Assembly (NCBI RefSeq): GCF_014194695.1
Contig: NZ_JACIAH010000016.1
Location: forward strand, 1 to 64,000
Reading direction: 5' to 3'
Source of the DNA: Rhizobium sp. BK399
GTDB taxonomy: Bacteria > Pseudomonadota > Alphaproteobacteria > Rhizobiales > Rhizobiaceae
Length of the DNA stretch: 64,000 bases
Numbering within the stretch: position 1 is the stretch's first letter; every line of letters begins with the position of its first letter. The notes under the pieces were generated by a model that saw only the letters and a program-made list of their open reading frames with translations, had not been told where the DNA came from and did no database searches. Positions 1 to 9,171 of this stretch are shown one piece after another. The translations under genes were made by a program, and so were the position numbers.

Positions 1-44
1 CGGCCGAAGTCTTCCGAAAGAAACTGCTCGCGCAGATCAGACAT
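1..44 (-). CDS. possible 5' end of a gene cut by the window edge
   Basis: On the minus strand an ATG at 44-42 opens a frame running off the left edge (MSDLREQFLSEDFG). The same frame is open back to a TGA at 92-90, so a TTG at 68 could also be the start. No convincing ribosome binding site lies before either. Only 14 codons are visible, so no family can be named and the call could be wrong. Confidence 0.25.
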   Translation of the reverse strand, partial: MSDLREQFLSEDFG

Positions 45-89
45 GCCGGCTAGCTTGATGAGCCACAAAAGTCGCGGTTCAGCATGAAC

Positions 90-547
90 TCACACGAAGC
101 GGTTCCATCTTCAAACCCGACGAGAACACGATAATGGCCATGATTTCGTGGTGGTGGATGGAGCTCCCCTAGTTTGTCCTACAGTTGAATATGCGAATGG
201 CGGCGTTGATCGCGCGGATGCATGAGAAACGATCAGCAGACAGAAATTGCACCTTTGCTCCGCCGCTACGGCATGACGATCACTCGCGAACTGGTTCGGG
301 ATTTTTGCCATGATCGCGACACTCCGATAACGGCGCCGCCGCCGGGCGGCATGTATAGTCGTTGAGCGCAACAGCCCGGATGCATCGCGCTTATATAAAT
401 ATTAGCAATGAGGTATATGGGGAGTGCCTGATATTAATCAGGTGGATGACTCGGCTTTCTCCATCGCCAGCTATCCGTTTCTACCCGTTTCTTTGGTTCC
501 CTCAGCCATCCTTGCCCGCGTGAGTGGGCAGTCGATGGAGAATGGCG
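90..547. other. non-coding stretch, nothing recognised
   Basis: Short open frames here have arginine/serine-rich, low-complexity translations typical of chance frames and lack ribosome binding sites. I see no RNA gene, terminator or repeat in this stretch. It ends at an inverted repeat (548-588) in front of a small membrane protein gene. Confidence 0.4.
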
Positions 548-588
548 AGGAACTTCGTTCTCGATCCACTCGATCGGGGGAAGTTCCT
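548..588. repeat. 9-bp perfect inverted repeat upstream of small membrane protein gene
   Basis: AGGAACTTC at 548-556 is repeated in inverse orientation as GAAGTTCCT at 580-588, with 23 bases between. It ends 50 bases before the ATG at 638, so it could be an operator or a leader hairpin. It does not match the EcfG (GGAAC-N16/17-CGTT) or LexA (GTTC-N7-GTTC) patterns. Confidence 0.5.
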
Positions 589-637
589 TGCTTGGATAGC
601 GGGTTTTCTCTCGATCTTAACAGACAAGAGGAATCCT

Positions 638-826
638 ATGAATCTCCTCAAAGCAACTGCCATTATTCTTACGGTATTCTGCGGCCTTGCCGCCTTCGCG
701 ATTGCTACGCTGCCCATTATTTTTCCGACGGTGCACAGCACCGCGATGCTTGACGAACTTTTCAAGGTGATGACCTTCCTGTTTTCGACAGGTGCGGGCG
801 CACTGCTCTTCAAGGCCCTCGGCTAG
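638..826 (+). CDS. small two-helix membrane protein, hypothetical
   Basis: A 62-residue protein. The ATG at 638 is preceded by AGAGGAA at a good distance, which favours this start over longer upstream ones. Residues about 5-27 and 42-60 are strongly hydrophobic, giving two probable membrane helices joined by a short linker with the only acidic residues (LDELFK). A 13-bp hairpin follows the stop codon directly, so it looks like a monocistronic unit. I do not recognise the family and cannot assign a function. Confidence 0.65.
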   Translation: MNLLKATAIILTVFCGLAAFAIATLPIIFPTVHSTAMLDELFKVMTFLFSTGAGALLFKALG

Positions 827-838
827 GCTGTAGACGCA

Positions 839-868
839 GGCGGGGTCGCGAGGCGTCGCGACCCCGCC
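839..868 (+). terminator. GC-rich hairpin after the small membrane protein gene
   Basis: GGCGGGGTCGCGA (839-851) pairs perfectly with 856-868 across a 4-base loop. No T-tract follows on either strand, so termination would be weak or Rho-assisted. It begins 12 bases after the stop at 826. Confidence 0.55.
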
Positions 869-954
869 ACCAAAGCGAAAGCGCCATGCCTTCCTGCCCC
901 TTCCCTTGTCCGTAGACTGCTTTAGAATACGCTGACACAGCCGGAGCCGTTGCC

Positions 955-1383
955 ATGCGCGCCATTCTTGCAATTTTCATTCTGTTTGCCGCGTCTTTCG
1001 TTTTTCTTGGTACCACTCGGGCCGAGGATCCGATCGACACGACGCGTACGATGATCGAGGCGCAGATCAAGGCATTCTTGAACGACGATGTTGATACGGC
1101 CTATTCCTATGCTGCGCCCGGTATCAAGGCGATCTATCCCGACAAGAATGTTTTCTTCGCGATGGTCAAGAAGAGCTATGAGCCGGTTTATCATCCCGGC
1201 AACTATGCCTTCGGCCGCAGCCGATCGATCGACAACGGCGCGATGATCTATCACGAGGTACTGATATCAGGACGCGACGGCAAGGACTGGACCGCGATTT
1301 ATCAGGTGGCCCGCCAACCCGACGGAAACTACAAGATCAATGGCGTCCAGATCGTGCCGAACACCGAAAGCAAGGGCATCTGA
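955..1383 (+). CDS. DUF4864 domain exported protein
   Basis: A 142-residue protein starting with a signal peptide (MRAILAIFILFAASFVFLGTTRA, probable cleavage before Glu24). The rest resembles the DUF4864 family: a small NTF2-like alpha+beta fold with the typical run of an N-terminal helix (TMIEAQIKAFLNDDVDTAYSY), a proline/tyrosine-rich middle and a final strand pair (WTAIYQVARQPDGNYKINGV). It should act in the periplasm or at the membrane. The molecular role of DUF4864 proteins is unknown. It converges on tgt, with 50 bases between the stop codons. Confidence 0.8.
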   Translation: MRAILAIFILFAASFVFLGTTRAEDPIDTTRTMIEAQIKAFLNDDVDTAYSYAAPGIKAIYPDKNVFFAMVKKSYEPVYHPGNYAFGRSRSIDNGAMIYHEVLISGRDGKDWTAIYQVARQPDGNYKINGVQIVPNTESKGI

Positions 1384-1433
1384 GTGGCGGGCAGGCGGGC
1401 TTCCACCGGACGGAGTGCAGTGCCCTTCCCGTC

Positions 1434-2564
<1,131 letters not shown>

Positions 2565-3647
2565 TTAGGTTTTCCGGAAAAGGAGGCTGGAATCGCCATA
2601 GGAATAGAAGCGGTAGCCCGTCGAAATCGCGTGGCTGTAAGCTGCGTGCATCGTCTCGAAGCCGGCAAAGGCCGAAACGAGCATGAACAGCGTGGAGCGA
2701 GGCAAATGGAAGTTTGTCATCAGCATGTCAACCGCCTTGAAGCGGTAGCCGGGCGTGATGAAGATGCCGGTGGCGCCTGACCAAGCCCGGATTTCTCCGT
2801 TCTCCTGCGCGGCACTTTCGATCAATCGGAGCGACGTCGTGCCGACGCAGATGATGCGCCCGCCCCTTGCCTTCACGGCATTGAGGCTCGCAGCCGTCTC
2901 GGCGCTGACATAGCCGCTCTCAAGATGCATCTTGTGATCGTCGGTGTCGTCGGTCTTCACAGGCAGGAAGGTGCCGGCGCCGACATGCAGCGTCACGAAA
3001 TGTCGCTCGACGCCTGCCTTGTCGATGGCTTCGAAAAGATCTGGCGTGAAGTGAAGCCCGGCCGTAGGAGCCGCGACGGCACCCTCCTCGCGGGCATAAA
3101 TTGTCTGGTAGTCGGCGCGGTCGCGCTCGTCCTCGGCCCGCTTGGCGGCGATATAGGGCGGCAGCGGAATATGGCCGACGGAATGGATGGCCTCGTCGAG
3201 CATCGGTCCGGAAAGGTCGAAGGCAAGCGTGACTTCGCCGCCCTCGCCCTTCTCTTCGACAGTGCATTCGAGCTTGCCAAGAAGGCAGCTGCTACCATCG
3301 TGGCCGAACGAGATACGGTCGCCGATCTTGATGCGTTTGCCGGGCTTTGCGAAGGCCTTCCAGCGGCTGGCGCCGATGCGCATGTGGAGTGTCGCCGAAA
3401 CCTGCTGACCGCCAGCACCTTCGCGATGACGGATGCCCTCAAGTTGTGCCGGGATCACCTTGGTGTCGTTGAAAACAAGCGCGTCCCCTGCTCTCAGAAA
3501 GCTGGGCAGTTCGCTTACCCGATGGTCCGACAGCTGCACCTCCCTGCCAGGGTCGACGACGAGCAGACGCGCGCTGTCGCGCGGCTCGGCTGGCCGCAGG
3601 GCGATCCGTTCATCCGGCAGGTCGAAATCAAAGAGGTCTACGCGCAT
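2565..3647 (-). CDS. queA: S-adenosylmethionine:tRNA ribosyltransferase-isomerase
   Basis: QueA, 360 residues from the ATG at 3647 (a GTG one codon upstream is possible). It transfers and rearranges the ribosyl group of SAM onto preQ1-34 of tRNA to make epoxyqueuosine, the step after Tgt. Family signatures include the N-terminal DFDLPDERIALRPAEPRDSARL, ALVFNDTKVIPAQL, APTAGLHFTPDLFEAI and FHLPRSTLFMLVSAFAG near the C-terminus. The length is normal. It is the first gene of the queA-tgt pair: its TAA (2567-2565) is followed at once by the tgt ATG. A hairpin that ends the preceding cyclophilin unit lies just upstream in transcription direction. Confidence 0.96.
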   Translation of the reverse strand: MRVDLFDFDLPDERIALRPAEPRDSARLLVVDPGREVQLSDHRVSELPSFLRAGDALVFNDTKVIPAQLEGIRHREGAGGQQVSATLHMRIGASRWKAFAKPGKRIKIGDRISFGHDGSSCLLGKLECTVEEKGEGGEVTLAFDLSGPMLDEAIHSVGHIPLPPYIAAKRAEDERDRADYQTIYAREEGAVAAPTAGLHFTPDLFEAIDKAGVERHFVTLHVGAGTFLPVKTDDTDDHKMHLESGYVSAETAASLNAVKARGGRIICVGTTSLRLIESAAQENGEIRAWSGATGIFITPGYRFKAVDMLMTNFHLPRSTLFMLVSAFAGFETMHAAYSHAISTGYRFYSYGDSSLLFRKT

Positions 3648-3668
3648 CACTCAAAATCCAGGCAAAGC

Positions 3669-3705
3669 GAAACCCGCCCCACGCTTTCGCGCAAGGGCGG
3701 GTTTC
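3669..3705 (-). terminator. hairpin between the cyclophilin gene and queA
   Basis: GAAACCCGCCC (3669-3679) pairs with GGGCGGGTTTC (3695-3705) around a 15-base loop. It lies between the cyclophilin stop (3720) and the queA start (3647), all on the minus strand. It probably ends the upstream transcript and insulates queA, although the T-run is only three bases within the stem. Confidence 0.6.
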
Positions 3706-3719
3706 AGCAGAAATCACAA

Positions 3720-4229
3720 TCAGACGTCAGCGGCAACCCGCATCGAGACGATCGAGTCCGGATCGACGACCGGCTCGCCCTTCTTGATCTTGTCGACGTT
3801 GTCCATGCCTTCGATGACCTGACCCCAGACGGAGTACTGCTTGTTCAGCCAGGGAGCGTCGGTGAAGCAGATGAAGAACTGCGAGTTGGCCGAGTTCGGG
3901 TTCTGCGAGCGAGCCATCGAGCAAGTACCCCTGATGTGGCTGACGGCAGAGAACTCAGCCTTCAGGTCCGGCTTCTCGGAGCCACCCATGCCGGCGCGAC
4001 CCGGGTTGAAGCTTTCGCTGCCCTTCTTGCCGAACTTCACGTCGCCGGTCTGCGCCATGAAATCGTTGATGACGCGATGGAAGACAACGCCGTCATAGGC
4101 CTTCTCGCGAGCGAGTTCCTTGATGCGGGCGACGTGCCCCGGCGCCACTTCCGGCAGCAACTGGATGACAACCTTGCCCTTGGTGGTTTCCAGGATGATG
4201 GTGTTTTCGGGATCTTTGATCTCGGCCAT
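3720..4229 (-). CDS. ppiB: cytosolic cyclophilin-type peptidyl-prolyl isomerase
   Basis: A 169-residue cyclophilin that catalyses cis-trans isomerisation of Xaa-Pro bonds. The active-site block FHRVINDFMAQTGD (50-63, with the catalytic Arg52) and ANSQFFICF (114-122) are intact. There is no signal peptide (MAEIKDPENTIIL), so it should be cytosolic. It lies 26 bases downstream of a second, exported cyclophilin gene on the same strand, an apparent tandem duplication with two destinations. The start has GGAGAAG upstream. Confidence 0.93.
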   Translation of the reverse strand: MAEIKDPENTIILETTKGKVVIQLLPEVAPGHVARIKELAREKAYDGVVFHRVINDFMAQTGDVKFGKKGSESFNPGRAGMGGSEKPDLKAEFSAVSHIRGTCSMARSQNPNSANSQFFICFTDAPWLNKQYSVWGQVIEGMDNVDKIKKGEPVVDPDSIVSMRVAADV

Positions 4230-4255
4230 TCTTCTTCTCCTACTTGTCTTGAAAC

Positions 4256-4825
4256 TTACTTCTTGCCGACGGTGACTTTGATCATCCGGTCGGGATTGCT
4301 GACTTCGCCGTTCTGGCCTTCGCCGCGCTTGATCTTGTCGACGTTCTCCATGCCGGAAACGACCTTGCCGACGACGGTATACTGGCCGTTGAGGAAGGAT
4401 CCATCAGCGAACATGATGAAAAACTGCGAGTTGGCCGAGTTCGGATCCTGCGAGCGGGCCATGCCGACCGTGCCGCGAACGAAAGGCGTCTTCGAAAACT
4501 CTGCAGGCAGATCGGGCAGGTCGGAGCCGCCGGTGCCGGCAAGGCTTGCATCAAAGCCCTTTTCCATGTTGCCGAACTTCACGTCGCCAGTCTGCGCCAT
4601 GAAGCCTTCGATGACGCGATGGAAGGCCACGTTGTCATATGCGCCCTTCTTGGCAAGCGCTTCGATCTGCGCGACGTGCTTCGGCGCAACGTCGGGCATA
4701 AGCTGGACTACGACCGGGCCGTCCTTCAGCTGGATCGTCAGCGTGTCACTGGACTGCGCGAACGCGTCGCCGGCGAACGAAGCAAGGTAAAGCACGCCTG
4801 CAAATGCGAGATAGAAGAGTTTCAT
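4256..4825 (-). CDS. ppiA: exported cyclophilin-type peptidyl-prolyl isomerase
   Basis: A 189-residue cyclophilin with an N-terminal signal peptide (MKLFYLAFAGVLYLASFAG..., probable cleavage after AFA at residue 23), so it acts in the periplasm. The core motifs FHRVIEGFMAQTGD (69-82) and ANSQFFIMF are conserved. It belongs to a compact minus-strand run: coaD lies upstream (28 bases) and ppiB downstream (26 bases), so the three may be one operon. Confidence 0.92.
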   Translation of the reverse strand: MKLFYLAFAGVLYLASFAGDAFAQSSDTLTIQLKDGPVVVQLMPDVAPKHVAQIEALAKKGAYDNVAFHRVIEGFMAQTGDVKFGNMEKGFDASLAGTGGSDLPDLPAEFSKTPFVRGTVGMARSQDPNSANSQFFIMFADGSFLNGQYTVVGKVVSGMENVDKIKRGEGQNGEVSNPDRMIKVTVGKK

Positions 4826-4853
4826 GTTGGCTCCGTTGCGGCGAAAATGTCGC

Positions 4854-5348
4854 CTAGGATTTGCGCTTGGATTGAAGGGCTTTCAAGACGGCAGCCGGTA
4901 CAAAGGCGCTGACATCGCCTCCCATGGCAGCGATTTGCCGGACCAATGTGGCGGTTATGGGCCGCGAGGCTGTTCCGGCCGGTAGAAAGATGGTTTGAAT
5001 GTCAGGCGCCATCTGGCGGTTCATGCCGGCCATCTGCATTTCGTAGTCGAGATCGGTACCGTCACGCAGGCCGCGGATCAGGAGCGCAGCGCCATGAGTG
5101 CGCGCCGCATCGACCACGAGATTGTCGAAGGAAACGACCGAGATATTCCTGGCCTTCTCAGGCAGCGCATCCGCCAGAGACTGGCGAATGAGATCCGCCC
5201 GCTCATTGAAGGAAAAGAGCGGCGTCTTGCCGGGATGGATGCCGATCGCGACAATAACCTCGGACGCAACATTCAGCGACTGGATGAGCACATCCAGATG
5301 TCCGTTGGTCAGTGGGTCGAACGACCCCGGATAGAAAGCTGTCGTCAT
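4854..5348 (-). CDS. coaD: phosphopantetheine adenylyltransferase
   Basis: CoaD, 164 residues, makes dephospho-CoA from 4'-phosphopantetheine and ATP, the penultimate step of CoA synthesis. The nucleotidyltransferase signature GSFDPLTNGH occupies residues 8-17, and RGLRDGTDLDYEMQMAGMN is the substrate-binding loop. The usual ISSS-type C-terminal ATP motif appears as ITATLVRQIA. The length is normal for the family. It heads the coaD-ppiA-ppiB run. In other rhizobia coaD also lies near gyrA, as it does here. Confidence 0.96.
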   Translation of the reverse strand: MTTAFYPGSFDPLTNGHLDVLIQSLNVASEVIVAIGIHPGKTPLFSFNERADLIRQSLADALPEKARNISVVSFDNLVVDAARTHGAALLIRGLRDGTDLDYEMQMAGMNRQMAPDIQTIFLPAGTASRPITATLVRQIAAMGGDVSAFVPAAVLKALQSKRKS

Positions 5349-5526
5349 TGGCCTAGCCGTTTGTTTCGACGCCTTTTGTCACGGATAAAGGTCGCCCGCA
5401 AGTCGTTTGCCCGTCGCTGAACGGTGGATGAATGCGGCATTCAAGCCGGCTTCAGGCGAGATCTCTATAACAGAGAGCGTCAACAGCCGATGTCATTCCG
5501 GCATCGGCCCCTCCCCGGAAGCGCTC

Positions 5527-5748
5527 ATGCTGATCATCATTGTTGCACTCGCTGTCATCGTCTCGCTGCTTGCCGAATTTTTCTACGGCTACGTGCAAGA
5601 TAAGATGGATGCAGGTTGGGTTCGGCCAAGCGTGCGGGAACATTACGCAATCGTGCGTGCGACCGGAAATGTTGCGTTTAAACCGATTAAGAATTCTGAA
5701 CGCCAGATGAACGACGCATTCAAAGTCGCTTCAGATCGGCCTTGGTAA
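5527..5748 (+). CDS. possible small membrane protein
   Basis: An open frame of 73 codons from the ATG at 5527. Residues 1-20 form a plausible membrane helix (LIIIVALAVIVSLLAEFFYGY), followed by a charged C-terminal part. The frame is open further upstream, but the extra residues look non-coding. No good ribosome binding site precedes the ATG, so this is a tentative gene of unknown family. Confidence 0.4.
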   Translation: MLIIIVALAVIVSLLAEFFYGYVQDKMDAGWVRPSVREHYAIVRATGNVAFKPIKNSERQMNDAFKVASDRPW

Positions 5749-5767
5749 ATGACCGGCCAATACCCCT

Positions 5768-5792
5768 GGAACCATTTTCGCACGCATGCGTT
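5768..5792 (+). promoter_or_regulatory. EcfG/RpoE2-type general stress promoter
   Basis: GGAAC (5768-5772) and CGTT (5789-5792) are separated by 16 bases, which fits the alphaproteobacterial EcfG (RpoE2) consensus GGAAC-N16/17-CGTT. Transcription would start around 5799, about 40 bases before the ATG at 5838. This puts the two small membrane protein genes downstream under general stress control. Confidence 0.75.
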
Positions 5793-5837
5793 CACTCAAC
5801 CGAAGCGTAACGCGATACGCTGCACAAGGAAGAAAAA

Positions 5838-5993
5838 ATGCCCAATAAGATTACCATGATTAATGCCGTCTGGATGGTAATGATGACCGGTATGCTTGCA
5901 GCGACTATCGCGCTCTACGATCACAAAGTGGATGCGTCCAAGGTATATGGCCCCTATGCGTCGGCACGCGCGGCGATAACGAGCCAGTACTAA
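5838..5993 (+). CDS. small single-pass membrane protein, hypothetical
   Basis: A 51-residue protein (MPNKITMINAVWMVMMTGML...). The start has AGGAAGA just upstream. Residues about 8-27 form a hydrophobic helix, followed by a short polar tail (YDHKVDASKVYGPYASARAA). It follows an EcfG-type promoter and is the first of two tiny genes ending at a hairpin terminator. I do not recognise the family. General-stress regulons in rhizobia contain many such uncharacterised small proteins. Confidence 0.7.
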   Translation: MPNKITMINAVWMVMMTGMLAATIALYDHKVDASKVYGPYASARAAITSQY

Positions 5994-6026
5994 GGAACGT
6001 GAACGCAAAGCCCAGGAGGATTGCTC

Positions 6027-6161
6027 ATGTTCACGATATTGACTGTGCTTACTGCCCTAATCAGCATCATGTTTGTCGTGTCCGTGGCCTCCACCATCGC
6101 CGCTCTTCGCCATGAAAGCGAAGAGTTGAAGAAGGTCGATGGAAAGCAGAGTTGGTTCTAG
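6027..6161 (+). CDS. small single-pass membrane protein, hypothetical
   Basis: A 44-residue protein preceded by a perfect AGGAGG (6014-6019). Residues 2-25 are a strong membrane helix (FTILTVLTALISIMFVVSVAS), followed by a charged cytoplasmic-type tail (LRHESEELKKVDGKQ). It lies 33 bases after the preceding small gene and 32 bases before a T-tailed hairpin. The two are probably one transcript from the EcfG-type promoter at 5768. Family and function are unknown. Confidence 0.7.
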   Translation: MFTILTVLTALISIMFVVSVASTIAALRHESEELKKVDGKQSWF

Positions 6162-6193
6162 CGCTGACGCTGACCTAGGAACGCCCCGATTTC

Positions 6194-6224
6194 AAGGCCG
6201 GATGACTCTGTCATTCGGCCTTTT
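6194..6224 (+). terminator. Rho-independent terminator of the small-protein operon
   Basis: AAGGCCGGATGA (6194-6205) pairs with TCATTCGGCCTT (6211-6222) across a 5-base loop, with a TTTT run. It ends the transcript carrying the genes at 5838-6161. Confidence 0.75.
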
Positions 6225-6337
6225 GCATGCTTGGGACGGCAATGGTGATCTCGCGTGTGGTGCCGACGAGAGACGCTCTTGGTCCGCTAGACGCCGAACC
6301 ATCATGACGTCATCGATTTCCCTGCCGTCGCGCAAAA

Positions 6338-6364
6338 GAAAACCGGGCAGCTTGCCCGGTTTTC
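6338..6364 (-). terminator. Rho-independent terminator of gyrA
   Basis: On the minus strand GAAAACCGGGCAAG/CTGCCCGGTTTTC forms a near-perfect hairpin 20 bases after the gyrA stop codon, followed by TTTTGCG. The whole element fits an intrinsic terminator. Confidence 0.85.
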
Positions 6365-6384
6365 AAAGTCGCCATTTCACTACG

Positions 6385-9171
6385 TCAAGCGTCCGCGTCA
6401 GGCGCGCTCTCGGCGGCGGGCCCAATGTCGTCGCCATTCTCGGTAACGTCTTCTGCCTCTTCTTCCTCGGGCTCGCTGATGCGCTCGACGGATACCACCT
6501 TTTCGTCCTTAGCCGTCGAGAAGATAGTCACGCCCTTCGTCGCGCGGCTGGCGATGCGGATGCCGCCCACGGGGACGCGGATGAGCTGCCCGCCATCGGA
6601 AACCAGCATAATCTGGTCGCCCTCGTTAACCGGGAAGGCCGCTACCAGCTCGCCGATCTCCGCGGTCTTCGACGTATCGGTAGCCCGAATACCCTTGCCA
6701 CCGCGGCCAGAAATCCGGAAGTCGTAAGAAGAGGAGCGCTTGCCGAAGCCCTTTTCGGAAACCGTGAGCACGTATTGCTCGCGCGCCTTCAGTTCTTCGT
6801 AGCGCTCGTCGCTCAGTTGCCCCTCTTCGGTGACCTCCTCGCCGACGAGCGAGATTTCCTCAGCGTCACCTGTCGTCAAGCGTCGCTCGCTTGCAGCACG
6901 CTTGAGATAGGCCGCGCGCTCCCAGGGCTCGGCATCCACGTGGCCGACAATTGTCATCGAGATGATGCGATCGCCATCACCGAGGTTGATGCCGCGGACA
7001 CCGATGGAGTTGCGGCCGGCAAAGACGCGGACGTCATCGACGGGGAAGCGTATGCATTGGCCCAGCGCGGTAGTCAGAAGCACGTCGTCATGTTCGGTGC
7101 ACGTCTCGACGGAGAGGATTTCGTCGCCCTCTTCCTCCAGCTTCATCGCGATCTTGCCGTTACGGTTGACCTGGACGAAGTCCGAAAGCTTGTTACGGCG
7201 AACGGTGCCGCGCGTTGTCGAGAACATCACGTCGAGCTTGTCCCAGCTTTCCTCGTCCTCGGGCAGCGGCAGAATGGTGGTGATGCGTTCGCCGGGCTCC
7301 AGCGGCAGCATGTTGATCAGCGCCTTGCCACGCGCCGTCGGCGTGCCGATTGGCAGGCGATAGACCTTCTCCTTGTAGACGATACCGCGCGATGAGAAGA
7401 ACAGAACCGGCGTATGTGTGTTGAGAACGAATAGCTGGCTAACGAAATCCTCGTCTCGCGTCGTCATACCGGAGCGACCCTTGCCGCCACGGCGCTGCGC
7501 GCGATAGGTCGTCAGCGGCACGCGCTTGATATAGCCGAGATGCGAGACGGTCACGACCATGTCTTCGCGGGCAATGAGATCCTCATCGTCCATCTCAAGC
7601 CCGCCGTCCATGATTTCCGTGCGGCGCGGCGTGCCGAATTCGTCGCGAACCGCAGCAAGCTCTTCCTTGACGATTGTCTGGATCCGGACGCGCGACGATA
7701 GGATCTCAAGATAATCCTTAATTTCTTCGCCTATCTTATTGAGTTCGTCTCCAATTTCGTCGCGGCCAAGAGCTGTCAGACGCGCCAGGCGCAATTCGAG
7801 GATGGCACGCGCCTGCTCTTCCGAGAGGTTGTACGTCATATCCTCGTTGATACGGTGACGCGGATCATCGATCAGTCGGATCAGGCTCTCGACGTCGGAT
7901 GCCGGCCAACGGCGGGTCATCAGTTCTTCGCGTGCGGTCTGCGGATCCGGCGCCTGCCTGATCGTGCGGATGATTTCATCGATATTGGCGACGGCAATTG
8001 CGAGACCGACCAATACGTGCGCCCGCTCGCGCGCTTTGCGCAAGAGAAATTTCGTTCTCCGGCTAACGACTTCCTCGCGGAAGAAAACGAAGGCGCGCAG
8101 CATGTCGAGCAGCTGCAACTGTTCCGGCTTGCCGCCGTTTAGCGCCACCATGTTGCAGCCGAAGGATGTCTGCAGCGGGGTATAGCGGTAAAGCTGGTTC
8201 AGGATCACGTCGGCATTTGCGTCGCGTTTCAGCTCGACGACAACGCGGTAGCCCTGGCGGTCGGACTCGTCGCGAAGGTCGGAGATACCCTCGATGCGCT
8301 TGTCGCGCACCAGTTCGGCCATCTTCTCGATCATCGTCGACTTGTTCACCTGATACGGGATCTCGGTGATGATGATCTGCTCGCGATCGCCGCGCATCGG
8401 CTCGATCGTCGCAACGCCGCGCATGATCACCGAACCGCGGCCGGTCTCGTAAGCCGAACGAATGCCGGCGCGGCCAAGGATCTTGGCGCCTGTCGGAAAA
8501 TCCGGGCCAGGAATGATCTGCATGATATCCGGAAGTTCGATGGCCGGATTGTCGATCAGCGCGATACAGCCGTCGATGACTTCGCCAAGATTGTGTGGCG
8601 GAATATTGGTCGCCATACCGACGGCGATGCCGCCTGCCCCGTTGACCAAGAGGTTCGGGAATTTCGCGGGAACGACGACGGGCTCCGACAGCGTGCCGTC
8701 ATAGTTGTCGCGGAAATCGACTGTCTCCTTGTCGAGATCGTCGAGCAGCGAATGCGCGGCCTTCTCCAGACGGCATTCGGTGTAACGCTCTGCCGCTGGC
8801 GGATCGCCGTCGACGGAGCCGAAGTTGCCCTGGCCGTCGATCAACGGCAGGCGAAGAGACCAGTCCTGGGCCATTCGCGCCAGCGCGTCGTAAATCGCCG
8901 AGTTGCCATGCGGATGGTATTTACCCATCACATCCCCGGTCACGCGGGCGCACTTGACGTATTTCTTGTTCCAGTCGATGCCGAGCTCGGACATGCCGTA
9001 GAGGATGCGGCGGTGCACAGGCTTGAGGCCGTCGCGCACATCAGGCAAGGCGCGGCTGACGATAACGCTCATCGCGTAATCGAGATACGACCGCTGCATT
9101 TCCTCCATGATGGAGATGGGCTCGATGCCTGGCGGGAGCTTCCCGCCGCCGGGGGGTGTTTGCTCAGTCAA
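6385..9171 (-). CDS. gyrA: DNA gyrase subunit A
   Basis: GyrA, 928 residues, is the breakage-reunion subunit that introduces negative supercoils together with GyrB. The catalytic tyrosine is Tyr130 (AAERYTE). The quinolone-determining region reads YHPHGNSAIYDALARMAQ (85-102), with Ser91 and Asp95 at the classical resistance positions, so a wild-type, sensitive-like state is expected. The GyrA box QRRGGKG needed for DNA wrapping is present around residue 560. The C-terminal domain carries an acidic insertion (around residues 740-800, WERAAYLKRAASERRL...EEGQLSDERYEEL), and the protein ends in a Glu/Asp-rich tail (SEPEEEEAEDV). It is transcribed alone, with a clear terminator. Confidence 0.98.
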   Translation of the reverse strand: MTEQTPPGGGKLPPGIEPISIMEEMQRSYLDYAMSVIVSRALPDVRDGLKPVHRRILYGMSELGIDWNKKYVKCARVTGDVMGKYHPHGNSAIYDALARMAQDWSLRLPLIDGQGNFGSVDGDPPAAERYTECRLEKAAHSLLDDLDKETVDFRDNYDGTLSEPVVVPAKFPNLLVNGAGGIAVGMATNIPPHNLGEVIDGCIALIDNPAIELPDIMQIIPGPDFPTGAKILGRAGIRSAYETGRGSVIMRGVATIEPMRGDREQIIITEIPYQVNKSTMIEKMAELVRDKRIEGISDLRDESDRQGYRVVVELKRDANADVILNQLYRYTPLQTSFGCNMVALNGGKPEQLQLLDMLRAFVFFREEVVSRRTKFLLRKARERAHVLVGLAIAVANIDEIIRTIRQAPDPQTAREELMTRRWPASDVESLIRLIDDPRHRINEDMTYNLSEEQARAILELRLARLTALGRDEIGDELNKIGEEIKDYLEILSSRVRIQTIVKEELAAVRDEFGTPRRTEIMDGGLEMDDEDLIAREDMVVTVSHLGYIKRVPLTTYRAQRRGGKGRSGMTTRDEDFVSQLFVLNTHTPVLFFSSRGIVYKEKVYRLPIGTPTARGKALINMLPLEPGERITTILPLPEDEESWDKLDVMFSTTRGTVRRNKLSDFVQVNRNGKIAMKLEEEGDEILSVETCTEHDDVLLTTALGQCIRFPVDDVRVFAGRNSIGVRGINLGDGDRIISMTIVGHVDAEPWERAAYLKRAASERRLTTGDAEEISLVGEEVTEEGQLSDERYEELKAREQYVLTVSEKGFGKRSSSYDFRISGRGGKGIRATDTSKTAEIGELVAAFPVNEGDQIMLVSDGGQLIRVPVGGIRIASRATKGVTIFSTAKDEKVVSVERISEPEEEEAEDVTENGDDIGPAAESAPDADA

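Noticed and set aside
111..371. 86-codon minus-strand open frame near the left end
   Set aside because: Arg/Ser-rich chance-like translation without a ribosome binding site.
2925..4790. 621-codon plus-strand open frame
   Set aside because: It is antisense to queA and the two cyclophilins, has no family resemblance, and the minus-strand genes carry unmistakable motifs.
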